A stretch of DNA of 64,000 nt from Myceligenerans crystallogenes (GTDB lineage Bacteria; Actinomycetota; Actinomycetes; Actinomycetales; Cellulomonadaceae), in assembly GCF_039529775.1 (NCBI RefSeq), contig NZ_BAAANL010000011.1, positions 31,115 to 95,114 of the forward strand, written 5' to 3'. Positions within the stretch are counted from its first letter, which is position 1. The number at the start of each line of letters is the position of its first letter. A program made the translations under genes and the position numbers. The notes under the pieces were generated by a model. The model was not told the DNA's origin and did not search any database. It saw only the letters and a program-made list of their open reading frames with translations. Positions 1-6,953 of this stretch are shown one piece after another.

Positions 1-1
1 C

Positions 2-280
2 GCCGACGACGTCGACCGCCTGATCGCCGCGCTGCCCCAGGTCGTGGAGCGCGCCCAGGCCGCCGGGCTCGCGGGCACGAACCGCGGCGCGAGGAAGACC
101 GCGGAGCACGGGCCCGCCAACGACGGCCTCGTCCCTCGGCCCTCACCCTCCACTCACCCGTCGTCGCCGCCAGCAGTTCACTCCGACGGCTCCTCGAGCT
201 CCGCTACGGGCGACGGCCTCGTCCCTCGGCCCTCACCCTCCGCTCGCCCGTCGTCGTCGTCGAAGGAGCACCCCGCATGA
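2..280 (+). CDS. Cysteine desulfurase (NifS/IscS-like), C-terminal fragment
   Basis: Only the 3' end is in the window, reading from base 2. The segment ADDVDRLIAALPQVVERAQ followed by AAGLAG looks like the last helix of actinobacterial cysteine desulfurases, which supply persulfide sulfur to MnmA. Its stop codon overlaps the mnmA start in an ATGA arrangement, so the two are translationally coupled, which fits sulfur donor and acceptor. After the helix the frame runs on for about 60 residues of Ser/Pro-rich sequence containing a duplicated GLVPRPSPS block; this tail is unlike the normal family end and is probably a lineage-specific expansion. The PLP domain lies outside the window, so the assignment rests on the end motif and the neighbour. 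Confidence 0.6.
   Translation, partial: ADDVDRLIAALPQVVERAQAAGLAGTNRGARKTAEHGPANDGLVPRPSPSTHPSSPPAVHSDGSSSSATGDGLVPRPSPSARPSSSSKEHPA
121..256. repeat. Duplicated ~45-bp block, 90 bp apart, in the desulfurase tail
   Basis: CGACGGCCTCGTCCCTCGGC begins at 121 and again at 211, with near-identical sequence continuing for about 45 bp in each copy. The offset of 90 bp is 30 codons, so the duplication is in frame and gives two GLVPRPSPS peptide blocks just before the mnmA start. Confidence 0.85.
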
Positions 281-1425
281 AGGTCCTCGCAGCGATGTCC
301 GGCGGCGTCGACTCCGCCGTCGCAGCCGCCCTGGCGGTCGAGGCCGGCCACGACGTCGTCGGCGTCCACATGGCGCTGAGCCGTAACCGCGACCGGTTCC
401 GCAACAGCTCGCGCGGCTGCTGCTCCATCGAGGACGCCGGCGACGCCCGCCGCGCCGCCGACATGCTCGGCATCCCGTACTACGTGTGGGACCTGTCGGA
501 GACGTTCGAGGAGACGGTCGTCGCCGACTTCCTCTCCGAGTACGAGGCGGGCCGCACACCCAACCCGTGCGTGCGCTGCAACGAGCACATCAAGTTCGAG
601 GCGCTCCTCGACAAGGCCACGGCGCTCGGTTTCGACGCCGTCGCGACGGGCCACTACGCACGCATCGAGATGACCACGACGACGGGGCCCGACGGCGCCG
701 ACACCCTCACGCGTGAGCTGCACCGCTCCCCGAACGACGCCAAGGACCAGTCCTACGTGCTCGCGGTGATGGGCCCGGAGCGGCTCGCCCGCGCCATGTT
801 CCCGCTGGGCGGCTACGCGTCGAAGGACGAGGTCCGCGCGGAGGCCGCGGCCCGCGGCCTCTCGGTCTCCGCGAAGCCGGACTCCTACGACATCTGCTTC
901 GTGGCCGACGGCGACACCCGCGGCTTCCTGCGCGACCGGCTCGGCTCCCGCCCGGGCGCCGTCGTCGACACGTCCGGCGAGGTGGTCGGCGAGCACGACG
1001 GCGCGTACGCGTTCACGGTGGGCCAGCGCAAGGGCCTCGCCCTCGGCCGCCCGGCCGCCGACGGCCGGGCCCGCTACGTCGTGGACGTGCAGACCTCCAC
1101 GAACACCGTGGTGGTGGGCCCGGCCGAGCTCCTGAGCGTCAACCGCATCGAGGGCGACAAGGCGATCTGGTTCGACGGCGTCCTGGGCAGGATCGCGACC
1201 GACGCGGACGGCTGGTTCGACACGGAGATCCAGATCCGCGCCCACGGCGCCCCGGTCCCGGCCCGCATCCGCGCGAAGCACGCGTCCACCGCGGCGCCGT
1301 CCGAGATGGAGATCGAGCTGACGGGCACCCCCCTGCGCGGCGTGGCCGCGGGCCAGTCGGTCGTCGCCTACGCCGGCACCCGGGTCCTCGGCCAGGCCAC
1401 GGTCACGCACGCCCGGCGAGCTTGA
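277..1425 (+). CDS. mnmA: tRNA-specific 2-thiouridylase MnmA
   Basis: MnmA makes 2-thiouridine at wobble position 34 of tRNA(Lys/Glu/Gln) in the cytoplasm: it adenylates U34 and transfers sulfur from a protein persulfide. The 382-aa length is normal. The PP-loop SGGVDS is at residues 8-13, the nucleophilic cysteine sits in NPCVRCN (Cys98), and the second catalytic cysteine in YDICFV is Cys207. A C-terminal beta-barrel domain follows from about residue 215 (GAVVDTSGEVVGEHDG, then FTVGQRKGL). The ATG at 277 overlaps the upstream cysteine desulfurase stop, so sulfur donor and tRNA thiolase are co-translated. Both catalytic cysteines are intact and the function is secure. Confidence 0.96.
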   Translation: MKVLAAMSGGVDSAVAAALAVEAGHDVVGVHMALSRNRDRFRNSSRGCCSIEDAGDARRAADMLGIPYYVWDLSETFEETVVADFLSEYEAGRTPNPCVRCNEHIKFEALLDKATALGFDAVATGHYARIEMTTTTGPDGADTLTRELHRSPNDAKDQSYVLAVMGPERLARAMFPLGGYASKDEVRAEAAARGLSVSAKPDSYDICFVADGDTRGFLRDRLGSRPGAVVDTSGEVVGEHDGAYAFTVGQRKGLALGRPAADGRARYVVDVQTSTNTVVVGPAELLSVNRIEGDKAIWFDGVLGRIATDADGWFDTEIQIRAHGAPVPARIRAKHASTAAPSEMEIELTGTPLRGVAAGQSVVAYAGTRVLGQATVTHARRA

Positions 1426-1484
1426 CCTGCGGGTCTCACCGGCCCGACGACTCAGTAGCCGTCGGGTTGATGCGACCTCCCGCA

Positions 1485-1544
1485 GTGGCGATCACGATCG
1501 CCACCACAGCCGAGATCGACCTCCGTGGCGACTACGATCGCCAC
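1485..1544. promoter_or_regulatory. Paired palindromes upstream of the MoeZ-like gene
   Basis: Two near-identical 20-bp palindromes, GTGGCGATCACGATCGCCAC (1485-1504) and GTGGCGACTACGATCGCCAC (1525-1544), lie exactly 40 bp apart. The first has perfect 9-bp arms. The second contains TACGAT (1533-1538), a plausible -10 hexamer for the gene starting at 1568. The arrangement suggests a dimeric regulator binding two sites on the same DNA face. The regulator is unknown. Confidence 0.6.
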
Positions 1545-1567
1545 CTCGGACGGCGCAGAATGGGGGC

Positions 1568-2827
1568 ATGGCCTCGCTTCCGCCGCTGGTACCCGTTCGC
1601 GAGTCGTTGTCGCCCGGGGAGCGGCGGCGGGCTGCCCGGCAGCTCCTGCTGGGCGGGTTCGGGCCCGACGCGCAGGCTCGGCTGGCCGGGGCGCGGGTCG
1701 TCGTCGTCGGGGCCGGCGGGCTCGGGTCGCCGGTGCTGCAGTACCTGGCCGCGGCCGGCGTCGGGACGCTGGGGATCGTGGACGACGACGACGTCGCGCC
1801 GTCTAACCTGCAGCGGCAGGTCGTACACCGGGCCGACGACGTCGGGCGGGCCAAGACGGCGTCGGCGGCCGACACCCTGCGCGCGATGCGCGGGGACGGG
1901 CTGGAGGTCGTGGAGCACCGGGTCCGGCTGGACGCGGGCAACGCCGCCGCGGTGTTCGCCGGGTACGACGTCGTCGTCGACGGGTCCGACACGTTCGCCA
2001 CGCGGTACGCCCTGTCCGACGCCGCCGCCTCGCTCGGGATCCCGGTGGTGTGGGGCACGGTGCTCGGGTGGGACGGGCAGGTCTCGGTGTGGTGGTCGGC
2101 GGCGCCGGGCGGGCGCGCGATCACGTACCCCGACGTCTTCGGGCCGCAGCCGCCCGAGGGGGACTCGTGCGAGACGGTCGGCGTGCTGGGCCCGGCGTGC
2201 GGCGCCGTCGGGTCGGCGATGGCGGTCGAGGCGGTGAAGCTCCTCACCGGGACGGGCGACGTCGCGCTCGGGCGGCTCCTCGTCTACGACGCGCGGACCT
2301 CCGGCTGGGAGACGATCCCGCTCGCGGCGCCGTCGTCGGGCGACGACGCCGAGATGACCGGCGAGCGGCACGGCACCGTCGGCGACACCACGGCCGGCGA
2401 CGGCGGCGGACGGCCGAACTCCGGCGCGCAACGGGCCGCGGCAGGGAGCGCCCCGCCCGTCGTCGTCGCCGCCGCCGACGGCGATAGCGATGGCGATAGC
2501 GATAGCGACGGTCGCCCGGACGACGCGTCGCGGCTGCCCGACGGCGCGCTCGTCGTCGACGTCGGGCGGTTTCCCGCGCGGTTGCCCGACGGCGTATCCG
2601 CCGTACGGGTCGACCTCGAGGCACTCGCCGCCGGAGAATTGCCCCATGCACTCGAAGTTCACCCGGTGGACGCCCCCGTGGTCGTCGTCTGCGAGCGTGG
2701 CCTGCGGTCACGCGGCGCCACGGCCCTCCTGCGGGACCTGGGATGGCGCCGGGTGGACCCCTCAGGTCACCTGCTGTTCACCGGCGCTTCGGTATGGCGT
2801 GGGCAAGGGGACACGGCTCACTCCTAG
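1568..2827 (+). CDS. MoeB/ThiF-type E1 adenylyltransferase with C-terminal rhodanese-like domain (MoeZ-like)
   Basis: Family members adenylate the C-terminal glycine of a ubiquitin-like sulfur carrier (MoaD, ThiS, CysO) and, in MoeZ, pass sulfur from a rhodanese cysteine. Visible here: nucleotide-binding GAGGLGS (residues 48-54), the conserved NLQRQ (80-84) and VDGSDTFATRY. The C-terminal part from about residue 325 resembles a rhodanese domain with CERGLRS at Cys375. Two oddities: the zinc-binding CxxC expected after the E1 core is absent (the region reads YPDVFGPQPPEGDSC), and a roughly 60-residue acidic, repetitive linker (GDSDGDSDSDG) joins the domains. The rhodanese half is shorter than usual. 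The sulfur carrier is not encoded nearby, so the pathway (molybdopterin, thiamine or CysO cysteine synthesis) cannot be fixed. Confidence 0.8.
   Translation: MASLPPLVPVRESLSPGERRRAARQLLLGGFGPDAQARLAGARVVVVGAGGLGSPVLQYLAAAGVGTLGIVDDDDVAPSNLQRQVVHRADDVGRAKTASAADTLRAMRGDGLEVVEHRVRLDAGNAAAVFAGYDVVVDGSDTFATRYALSDAAASLGIPVVWGTVLGWDGQVSVWWSAAPGGRAITYPDVFGPQPPEGDSCETVGVLGPACGAVGSAMAVEAVKLLTGTGDVALGRLLVYDARTSGWETIPLAAPSSGDDAEMTGERHGTVGDTTAGDGGGRPNSGAQRAAAGSAPPVVVAAADGDSDGDSDSDGRPDDASRLPDGALVVDVGRFPARLPDGVSAVRVDLEALAAGELPHALEVHPVDAPVVVVCERGLRSRGATALLRDLGWRRVDPSGHLLFTGASVWRGQGDTAHS
2481..2510. repeat. Hexamer (GCGATA-type) repeat in the MoeZ-like linker
   Basis: GCGATAGCGAT and GGCGATAGCGATAGCG form a short in-frame hexameric repeat that encodes Asp-Ser/Asp-Gly residues between the E1 and rhodanese domains. 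Confidence 0.6.
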
Positions 2828-2877
2828 CGTCATCGACGACCGTCCCCCCACGCCCAGGTAGATCCGGAGTCACACCG

Positions 2878-5025
2878 ATGACGCTCACCCCCGAGTCGCG
2901 GCAGCTGCTGCCCGTCGCGACCAAGCCCAGCCACGCACGCGGCAAGCGCGTCGCGGCCACCTGCTACTGGAAGTGCGCCGACGCCTGCTCGCACCCGGTG
3001 CCGAACAAGAGCGCGAACGAGTACTTCCGCGACATCGCCTCCAAGGCCATGTCGCGCCGCGTCCTGCTCGGCGGTGCCGCGGTCGCCGCGAGCGCCGTCG
3101 TCGTCGGCGCGACCGTCCTGGACCAGGACGGCGCCGCCCAGGCCACCACGCTCGGCGAGCACGGCGGCCGCTGGCCCGGCCACGGCGGCCCCGGCGGCCA
3201 GGTGAAGGGCCTCTCGTTCGGCCCGATCCAGACGCAGGACGCCGCCGTCGACGCGTTCACCGTCCCCGAGGGCTACGAGTGGTCGGCGATCGTCCGCTGG
3301 GGCGACCCGATCCTGCCCGGCGGCCGGTCGTTCGACGCCGCGAACCAGTCGCCCGAGCAGCAGAAGCTGCAGTTCGGCTACAACGTCGACTACCTCGACA
3401 TCCTGCCCTCGGACCCGCGCGACCAGAAGAACATGGTCGAGACCCGCCGCGGCACGCGGGGCCTGCTCGTGACGAACCACGAGTACACCAACCGCGAGAT
3501 CATGTTCCCGGCGGAGATGGACGCCGCCAAGGGCCGCGCCATCGAGCGCGCCGCGCACGGCATGTCGGTGGTCGAGGTCGCCCGCCGCCGCGAGGGCCAG
3601 CCGTGGAGCTACCTGCGCGTCGCCCCGCGCAACCGCCGGATCCACATGGAGACCGAGTTCGTCGTCGACGGCCCGGTGGCCGGCAACGACCTGCTCAAGA
3701 CGGTCGAGGACCCCACGGGCACCAGGGTGCGCGGCACGCTGAACAACTGCGCCGGCGGCACGACGCCGTGGGGCACGGTGCTGTCGGGCGAGGAGAACTG
3801 GAACGGCTACTTCAAGGTGGCGGCCGGCAACCCGCGCTCGCAGCGCTACGGCATCGGCACCGCGGCCACCCGCTACGGCTGGGAGCTCGACGACCCGCGC
3901 TTCGACGCCACCACGCCGGGCTACGAGAACGAGCCCCACCGCTTCGGCTGGGTCGTCGAGCTCGACCCGTACGACCCGCAGGCCGCCCCCGTGAAGCACA
4001 CCGCGATGGGCCGCTTCAAGCACGAGGGCGCGAACATCATCGTGGCGCCGGACGGCCGCGTCGTGGCCTACATGGGCGACGACGAGGCGTTCGACTACGT
4101 CTACAAGTTCGTCTCGCGGAACAAGATGAAGCCGGGCGACGACCGCCGCTCGCGCGCGTTCAACAAGACGCTGCTGAGCGAGGGCGACCTGTACGTCGCC
4201 CGGTTCGCGGGCGACTCCCCCGCCGCGGAGATCGACGGCAGGGCGACCGTCCCGTCGGACGGCGCGTTCGACGGCACCGGCCAGTGGCTGCCGCTCGTGG
4301 TCGACGGCGTGTCGCACGTCCCGGGCATGTCCGTGGCGGAGGTCCTGACCTTCACCCGGCTCGCCGGCGACGCCGTGGGCGCCACCAAGATGGACCGTCC
4401 CGAGGACGTCGAGCCGAGCCCGTTCACCGGCAACGTGTACGTGGCCTGCACGAACAACTCGAGCCGCGGCAACACAGGCGCCAAGGAGGCGGCGACCGAG
4501 ATGAACCCGCGCAACCAGAACCGCGACGGGCACATCGTGGAGATCGTGGAGGGCGACGAGCAGACCGGCACGGAGTTCACCTGGAACCTGCTGCTGGTGG
4601 CGGGCGACCCGAGCGTGAACGGCAGCACCTACTTCTCGGGTTACCCGAAGGACAAGGTGTCGCCGATCTCCTGCCCGGACAACGTGGCGTTCGACCTCAA
4701 GGGCAACTTGTGGATCTCGACGGACGGCCAGCCGTCGTCGATCGCGAAGTGCGACGGCCTGTTCCGGGTGACGCTGACCGGCGCCGAGCGGGGCAAGGTG
4801 GAGCAGTTCCTGGCCACGCCGCGCAGCTCGGAGGCCTGCGGCCCGCTCGTCGACCTGCGCGACCAGATGGTCTACGTCAACGTCCAGCACCCGGGCGACG
4901 ACGGCTCGTTCGCCGCGCAGACGTCGTTCTTCCCGGACTACGTCGCCGAAGGCGCCACGCCCGCGGCCGGTGACTGGCGCGGCCCGCGGCCGTCCACGAT
5001 CCAGGTGTACAAGAAGCGCCGCTGA
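2878..5025 (+). CDS. phoX: PhoX-family phosphatase (DUF839), Tat-exported
   Basis: PhoX enzymes are secreted Ca/Fe-dependent alkaline phosphatases that release phosphate from organic esters. The ATG at 2878 follows an upstream CCGGAG and gives 715 aa. As in other actinobacterial PhoX proteins, a roughly 55-residue extension (TCYWKCADACSHP) precedes the twin-arginine signal SRRVLLGGAAVAASAVVVG at about residues 59-77. Family motifs are present: NNCAGGTTPWGT with LSGEENW, GRFKHEGANI, DRPEDVE and CPDNVAFDLKGNLWISTDG. It is probably monocistronic, with a short hairpin behind it. A Pho box is not evident. Substrate choice within the family cannot be read from sequence. Confidence 0.92.
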   Translation: MTLTPESRQLLPVATKPSHARGKRVAATCYWKCADACSHPVPNKSANEYFRDIASKAMSRRVLLGGAAVAASAVVVGATVLDQDGAAQATTLGEHGGRWPGHGGPGGQVKGLSFGPIQTQDAAVDAFTVPEGYEWSAIVRWGDPILPGGRSFDAANQSPEQQKLQFGYNVDYLDILPSDPRDQKNMVETRRGTRGLLVTNHEYTNREIMFPAEMDAAKGRAIERAAHGMSVVEVARRREGQPWSYLRVAPRNRRIHMETEFVVDGPVAGNDLLKTVEDPTGTRVRGTLNNCAGGTTPWGTVLSGEENWNGYFKVAAGNPRSQRYGIGTAATRYGWELDDPRFDATTPGYENEPHRFGWVVELDPYDPQAAPVKHTAMGRFKHEGANIIVAPDGRVVAYMGDDEAFDYVYKFVSRNKMKPGDDRRSRAFNKTLLSEGDLYVARFAGDSPAAEIDGRATVPSDGAFDGTGQWLPLVVDGVSHVPGMSVAEVLTFTRLAGDAVGATKMDRPEDVEPSPFTGNVYVACTNNSSRGNTGAKEAATEMNPRNQNRDGHIVEIVEGDEQTGTEFTWNLLLVAGDPSVNGSTYFSGYPKDKVSPISCPDNVAFDLKGNLWISTDGQPSSIAKCDGLFRVTLTGAERGKVEQFLATPRSSEACGPLVDLRDQMVYVNVQHPGDDGSFAAQTSFFPDYVAEGATPAAGDWRGPRPSTIQVYKKRR

Positions 5026-5031
5026 TCGTGC

Positions 5032-5049
5032 TCCGGGCCTGAGCCCGGA
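5032..5049 (+). terminator. Short hairpin after phoX
   Basis: TCCGGGC-CTGA-GCCCGGA forms a perfect 7-bp stem with a 4-nt loop, 7 bp after the phoX stop codon. There is no T-tract, as is common in GC-rich actinobacteria. Confidence 0.5.
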
Positions 5050-5060
5050 CCGACTCCGAT

Positions 5061-5108
5061 CCGCCGTCCGGACGGCGGTACCCACGGGTGCCGCCGGCCG
5101 GACGGCGG
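5061..5108. repeat. Duplicated 18-bp palindrome in the etfB promoter
   Basis: CCGCCGTCCGGACGGCGG (5061-5078) is a perfect palindrome. It recurs with one change, CCGCCGGCCGGACGGCGG, at 5091-5108, 30 bp downstream. The second copy abuts the -10 hexamer of etfB, where a bound regulator would occlude RNA polymerase. The sites could instead be two hairpins that end phoX readthrough. Confidence 0.6.
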
Positions 5109-5109
5109 T

Positions 5110-5115
5110 TAGGGT
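5110..5115 (+). promoter_or_regulatory. Leaderless-type -10 element of etfB
   Basis: TAGGGT lies 6 nt before the etfB ATG, so transcription would begin at or next to the start codon. No Shine-Dalgarno sequence is present. Confidence 0.55.
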
Positions 5116-5121
5116 TCTGCC

Positions 5122-5895
5122 ATGCGCATCGTCGTCACCGTGAAGTACGTCCCGGACATCAACACGGACCGGGGCTTCGAGGATCGCCGGGTCCGCCGCA
5201 CCCCCGACGAGGGCACGCTGAACGAACTCGACGAGAACGCGGTCGAGGCCGCGCTCCAGCTCGTCAAGGCCGCGGGCGAGGGCGAGGTCATCGCCCTGAC
5301 CGTCGCGCCGCCCGACGGCGATCCCGCGCTCCGCAAGGCGTTCCAGCTCGGCGTCGACCGCGGCATCCGCGTGTCCGACGACGCCCTGGCGGGCGCCGAC
5401 TACTTCGGCACCGCCGCGGCGCTGGCCGCCGCCGTCCGCAAGCTCGAGGAAGACGGCCCCGTGGACCTGGTGGTCACCGGCATGGCCGCCCTCGACGGGC
5501 TCGGCTCCGTCATCCCGACGCTGCTCGCGGCCGAGCTCGGCCGCCCGGCGCTCACGCTCGCCAAGAAGGTGACGGTCGCCGACGGCGTGCTCGCCGTCGT
5601 CCGCGAGCACGACGACGTCACCGAGGAACTCTCCGCGCCGCTGCCCGCCGTGCTGTCGGTGACCGACACGGCGAACACGCCGCGCCTGCCGAACTTCAAG
5701 CTGATCATGGCCGCGCGGAGCAAGAAGGCCGAGGAGTGGACAGGATCCGACATCGGGCTGGCGGCGCCCGCCGCGCGCACGGAGACGCTGAGCGCCGGGC
5801 CGCGCCCCGAGCGCCCCGAGGTGCAGCTCGTCACCGACAAGGGCGAGGGCGGCAAGGCCCTGGCCGCTTACCTCATCGAGAACGACCTGGTCTGA
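5122..5895 (+). CDS. etfB: Electron transfer flavoprotein beta subunit
   Basis: EtfB binds AMP and pairs with EtfA to carry electrons from acyl-CoA and related dehydrogenases to the respiratory chain through ETF:quinone oxidoreductase. The 257-aa protein starts MRIVVTVKYVPD and has the family pattern: LNELDENAVEAALQL, the GVDRGIRVSDD stretch, DLVVTGMAALDGLGSV and the C-terminal LPNFKLIMAARSKK recognition helix with its basic residues. etfA follows 14 nt downstream. The presence of YVPDINTD and no Fix-type insertion suggests a housekeeping (group I) ETF. No dehydrogenase partner is adjacent. Confidence 0.95.
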   Translation: MRIVVTVKYVPDINTDRGFEDRRVRRTPDEGTLNELDENAVEAALQLVKAAGEGEVIALTVAPPDGDPALRKAFQLGVDRGIRVSDDALAGADYFGTAAALAAAVRKLEEDGPVDLVVTGMAALDGLGSVIPTLLAAELGRPALTLAKKVTVADGVLAVVREHDDVTEELSAPLPAVLSVTDTANTPRLPNFKLIMAARSKKAEEWTGSDIGLAAPAARTETLSAGPRPERPEVQLVTDKGEGGKALAAYLIENDLV

Positions 5896-5909
5896 GAGGG
5901 ATCCCCGAG

Positions 5910-6893
5910 ATGACGAACCGCACTGTTCTGGTCCTGCTCGACCCGGCCACCGAGGTCCGCTCCAGCGTGCTGGAGCTGTTCACCGTCGCCCGCGGGCTCG
6001 GCACCGTCGAGGCGGTCGCCCTGGAGGCGCCCACCGTCGAGGTGCTCGCCCAGCTCGGCGCGTACGGCGTCGAGACCGTACGGCAGGCGGAGTTCTCCGC
6101 CGCGGGCGGCGGCGTCGTCAAGGGCGACGAGCGGCACCTGCCCGCGCTCGTCGCCGCGGCGCTGACGGCGGCCGTGCGCCGGGCCGACGCCGACGTCGTC
6201 CTGCTGCCCAGCAGCTTCGCCGCGAAGGAGGCGGCCGCACTGACCGCCCACGCGCTCGGTGCCGGGCTGATCATCGACGCGGCCGGGGTGGCCGAGGGCG
6301 CCGACGGCCGGGTCGTGGGATCGAAGCGCGTGTTCGCCGGGTCGTGGGACACGGCCTGCGCGGTGACCACCCCCGTCGCGGTGCTGACGATGCGCGCGAA
6401 CGCCGTCGTCCCCGTGCCGGCGGACGCGCCGGTGAACACCGAGACCGAGCCCCTGGCCGTCGACGTGCCGGAATCCGCCGTCACGCTGACGTCGCGCGAG
6501 GTCAAGCCCCGCGTGGGTGACCGGCCGCCGCTGGAGGAGGCCGCGATCGTCGTCGCCGGCGGGCGCGGCACCGACGGCGACTTCGCGCCCGTCGTGGAGC
6601 TCGCCGACGCGCTGGGCGCGGCCGTGGGCGCGTCCCGCGACGCGGTGTTCGAGGGCTGGTGGGACACGTACGTGGGCCAGACGGGCGTGACGGTCGCCCC
6701 GCGGGTCTACATCGGCGCGGGCATCTCCGGCGCCCCGCACCACCGCGGCGGCATGCAGGCCTCGCAGCACATCGTCGCGGTGAACAGCGATCCGGAGGCC
6801 CCGATCTTCGAGATCTGCGACTTCGCGGTCATCGGCGAGCTCGCCGACGTCCTCCCCCAGGCCGCGGAGGAGATCCGCAGGCACAAGGGCTGA
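5910..6893 (+). CDS. etfA: Electron transfer flavoprotein alpha subunit
   Basis: EtfA carries the redox-active FAD of the ETF heterodimer. The ATG at 5910 follows GAGAGGG, which overlaps the etfB stop region, and gives 327 aa, the usual length. The FAD-binding C-terminal domain is clear: YIGAGISGAPHHRGGMQAS (about residues 269-287), then VNSDPEAPIFEICDFAVIGE. The N-terminal half has the expected alpha/beta fold pattern with LLPSSFAAKEAAALTAHALG. It is co-transcribed with etfB and ends in a very strong hairpin shared with the convergent gene. Confidence 0.95.
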   Translation: MTNRTVLVLLDPATEVRSSVLELFTVARGLGTVEAVALEAPTVEVLAQLGAYGVETVRQAEFSAAGGGVVKGDERHLPALVAAALTAAVRRADADVVLLPSSFAAKEAAALTAHALGAGLIIDAAGVAEGADGRVVGSKRVFAGSWDTACAVTTPVAVLTMRANAVVPVPADAPVNTETEPLAVDVPESAVTLTSREVKPRVGDRPPLEEAAIVVAGGRGTDGDFAPVVELADALGAAVGASRDAVFEGWWDTYVGQTGVTVAPRVYIGAGISGAPHHRGGMQASQHIVAVNSDPEAPIFEICDFAVIGELADVLPQAAEEIRRHKG

Positions 6894-6895
6894 GA

Positions 6896-6948
6896 GACGG
6901 CTCCGCCCCGGCCCGCGAGTCCTGCTCGCGGGCCGGGGCGGAGCCGTC
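6896..6948. terminator. Strong bidirectional terminator between etfA and the rhamnogalacturonan gene
   Basis: A perfect 24-bp stem (6896-6919 with 6925-6948) closes on the 5-nt loop TCCTG. It starts 3 bp after the etfA stop and ends 5 bp before the stop of the convergent gene, so it can terminate both transcripts. Confidence 0.9.
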
Positions 6949-6953
6949 CCGGG

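Noticed and set aside
1422..2237. Plus-strand frame starting at the mnmA stop codon
   Set aside because: Arg/Ser/Gly-rich shadow of the MoeZ-like gene in another frame; no similarity, and it would ignore the palindromic promoter region.
2830..5610. 926-codon minus-strand frame opposite phoX and etfB
   Set aside because: Low-complexity Arg/Ala/Val translation that crosses two well-supported genes; a composition artefact.
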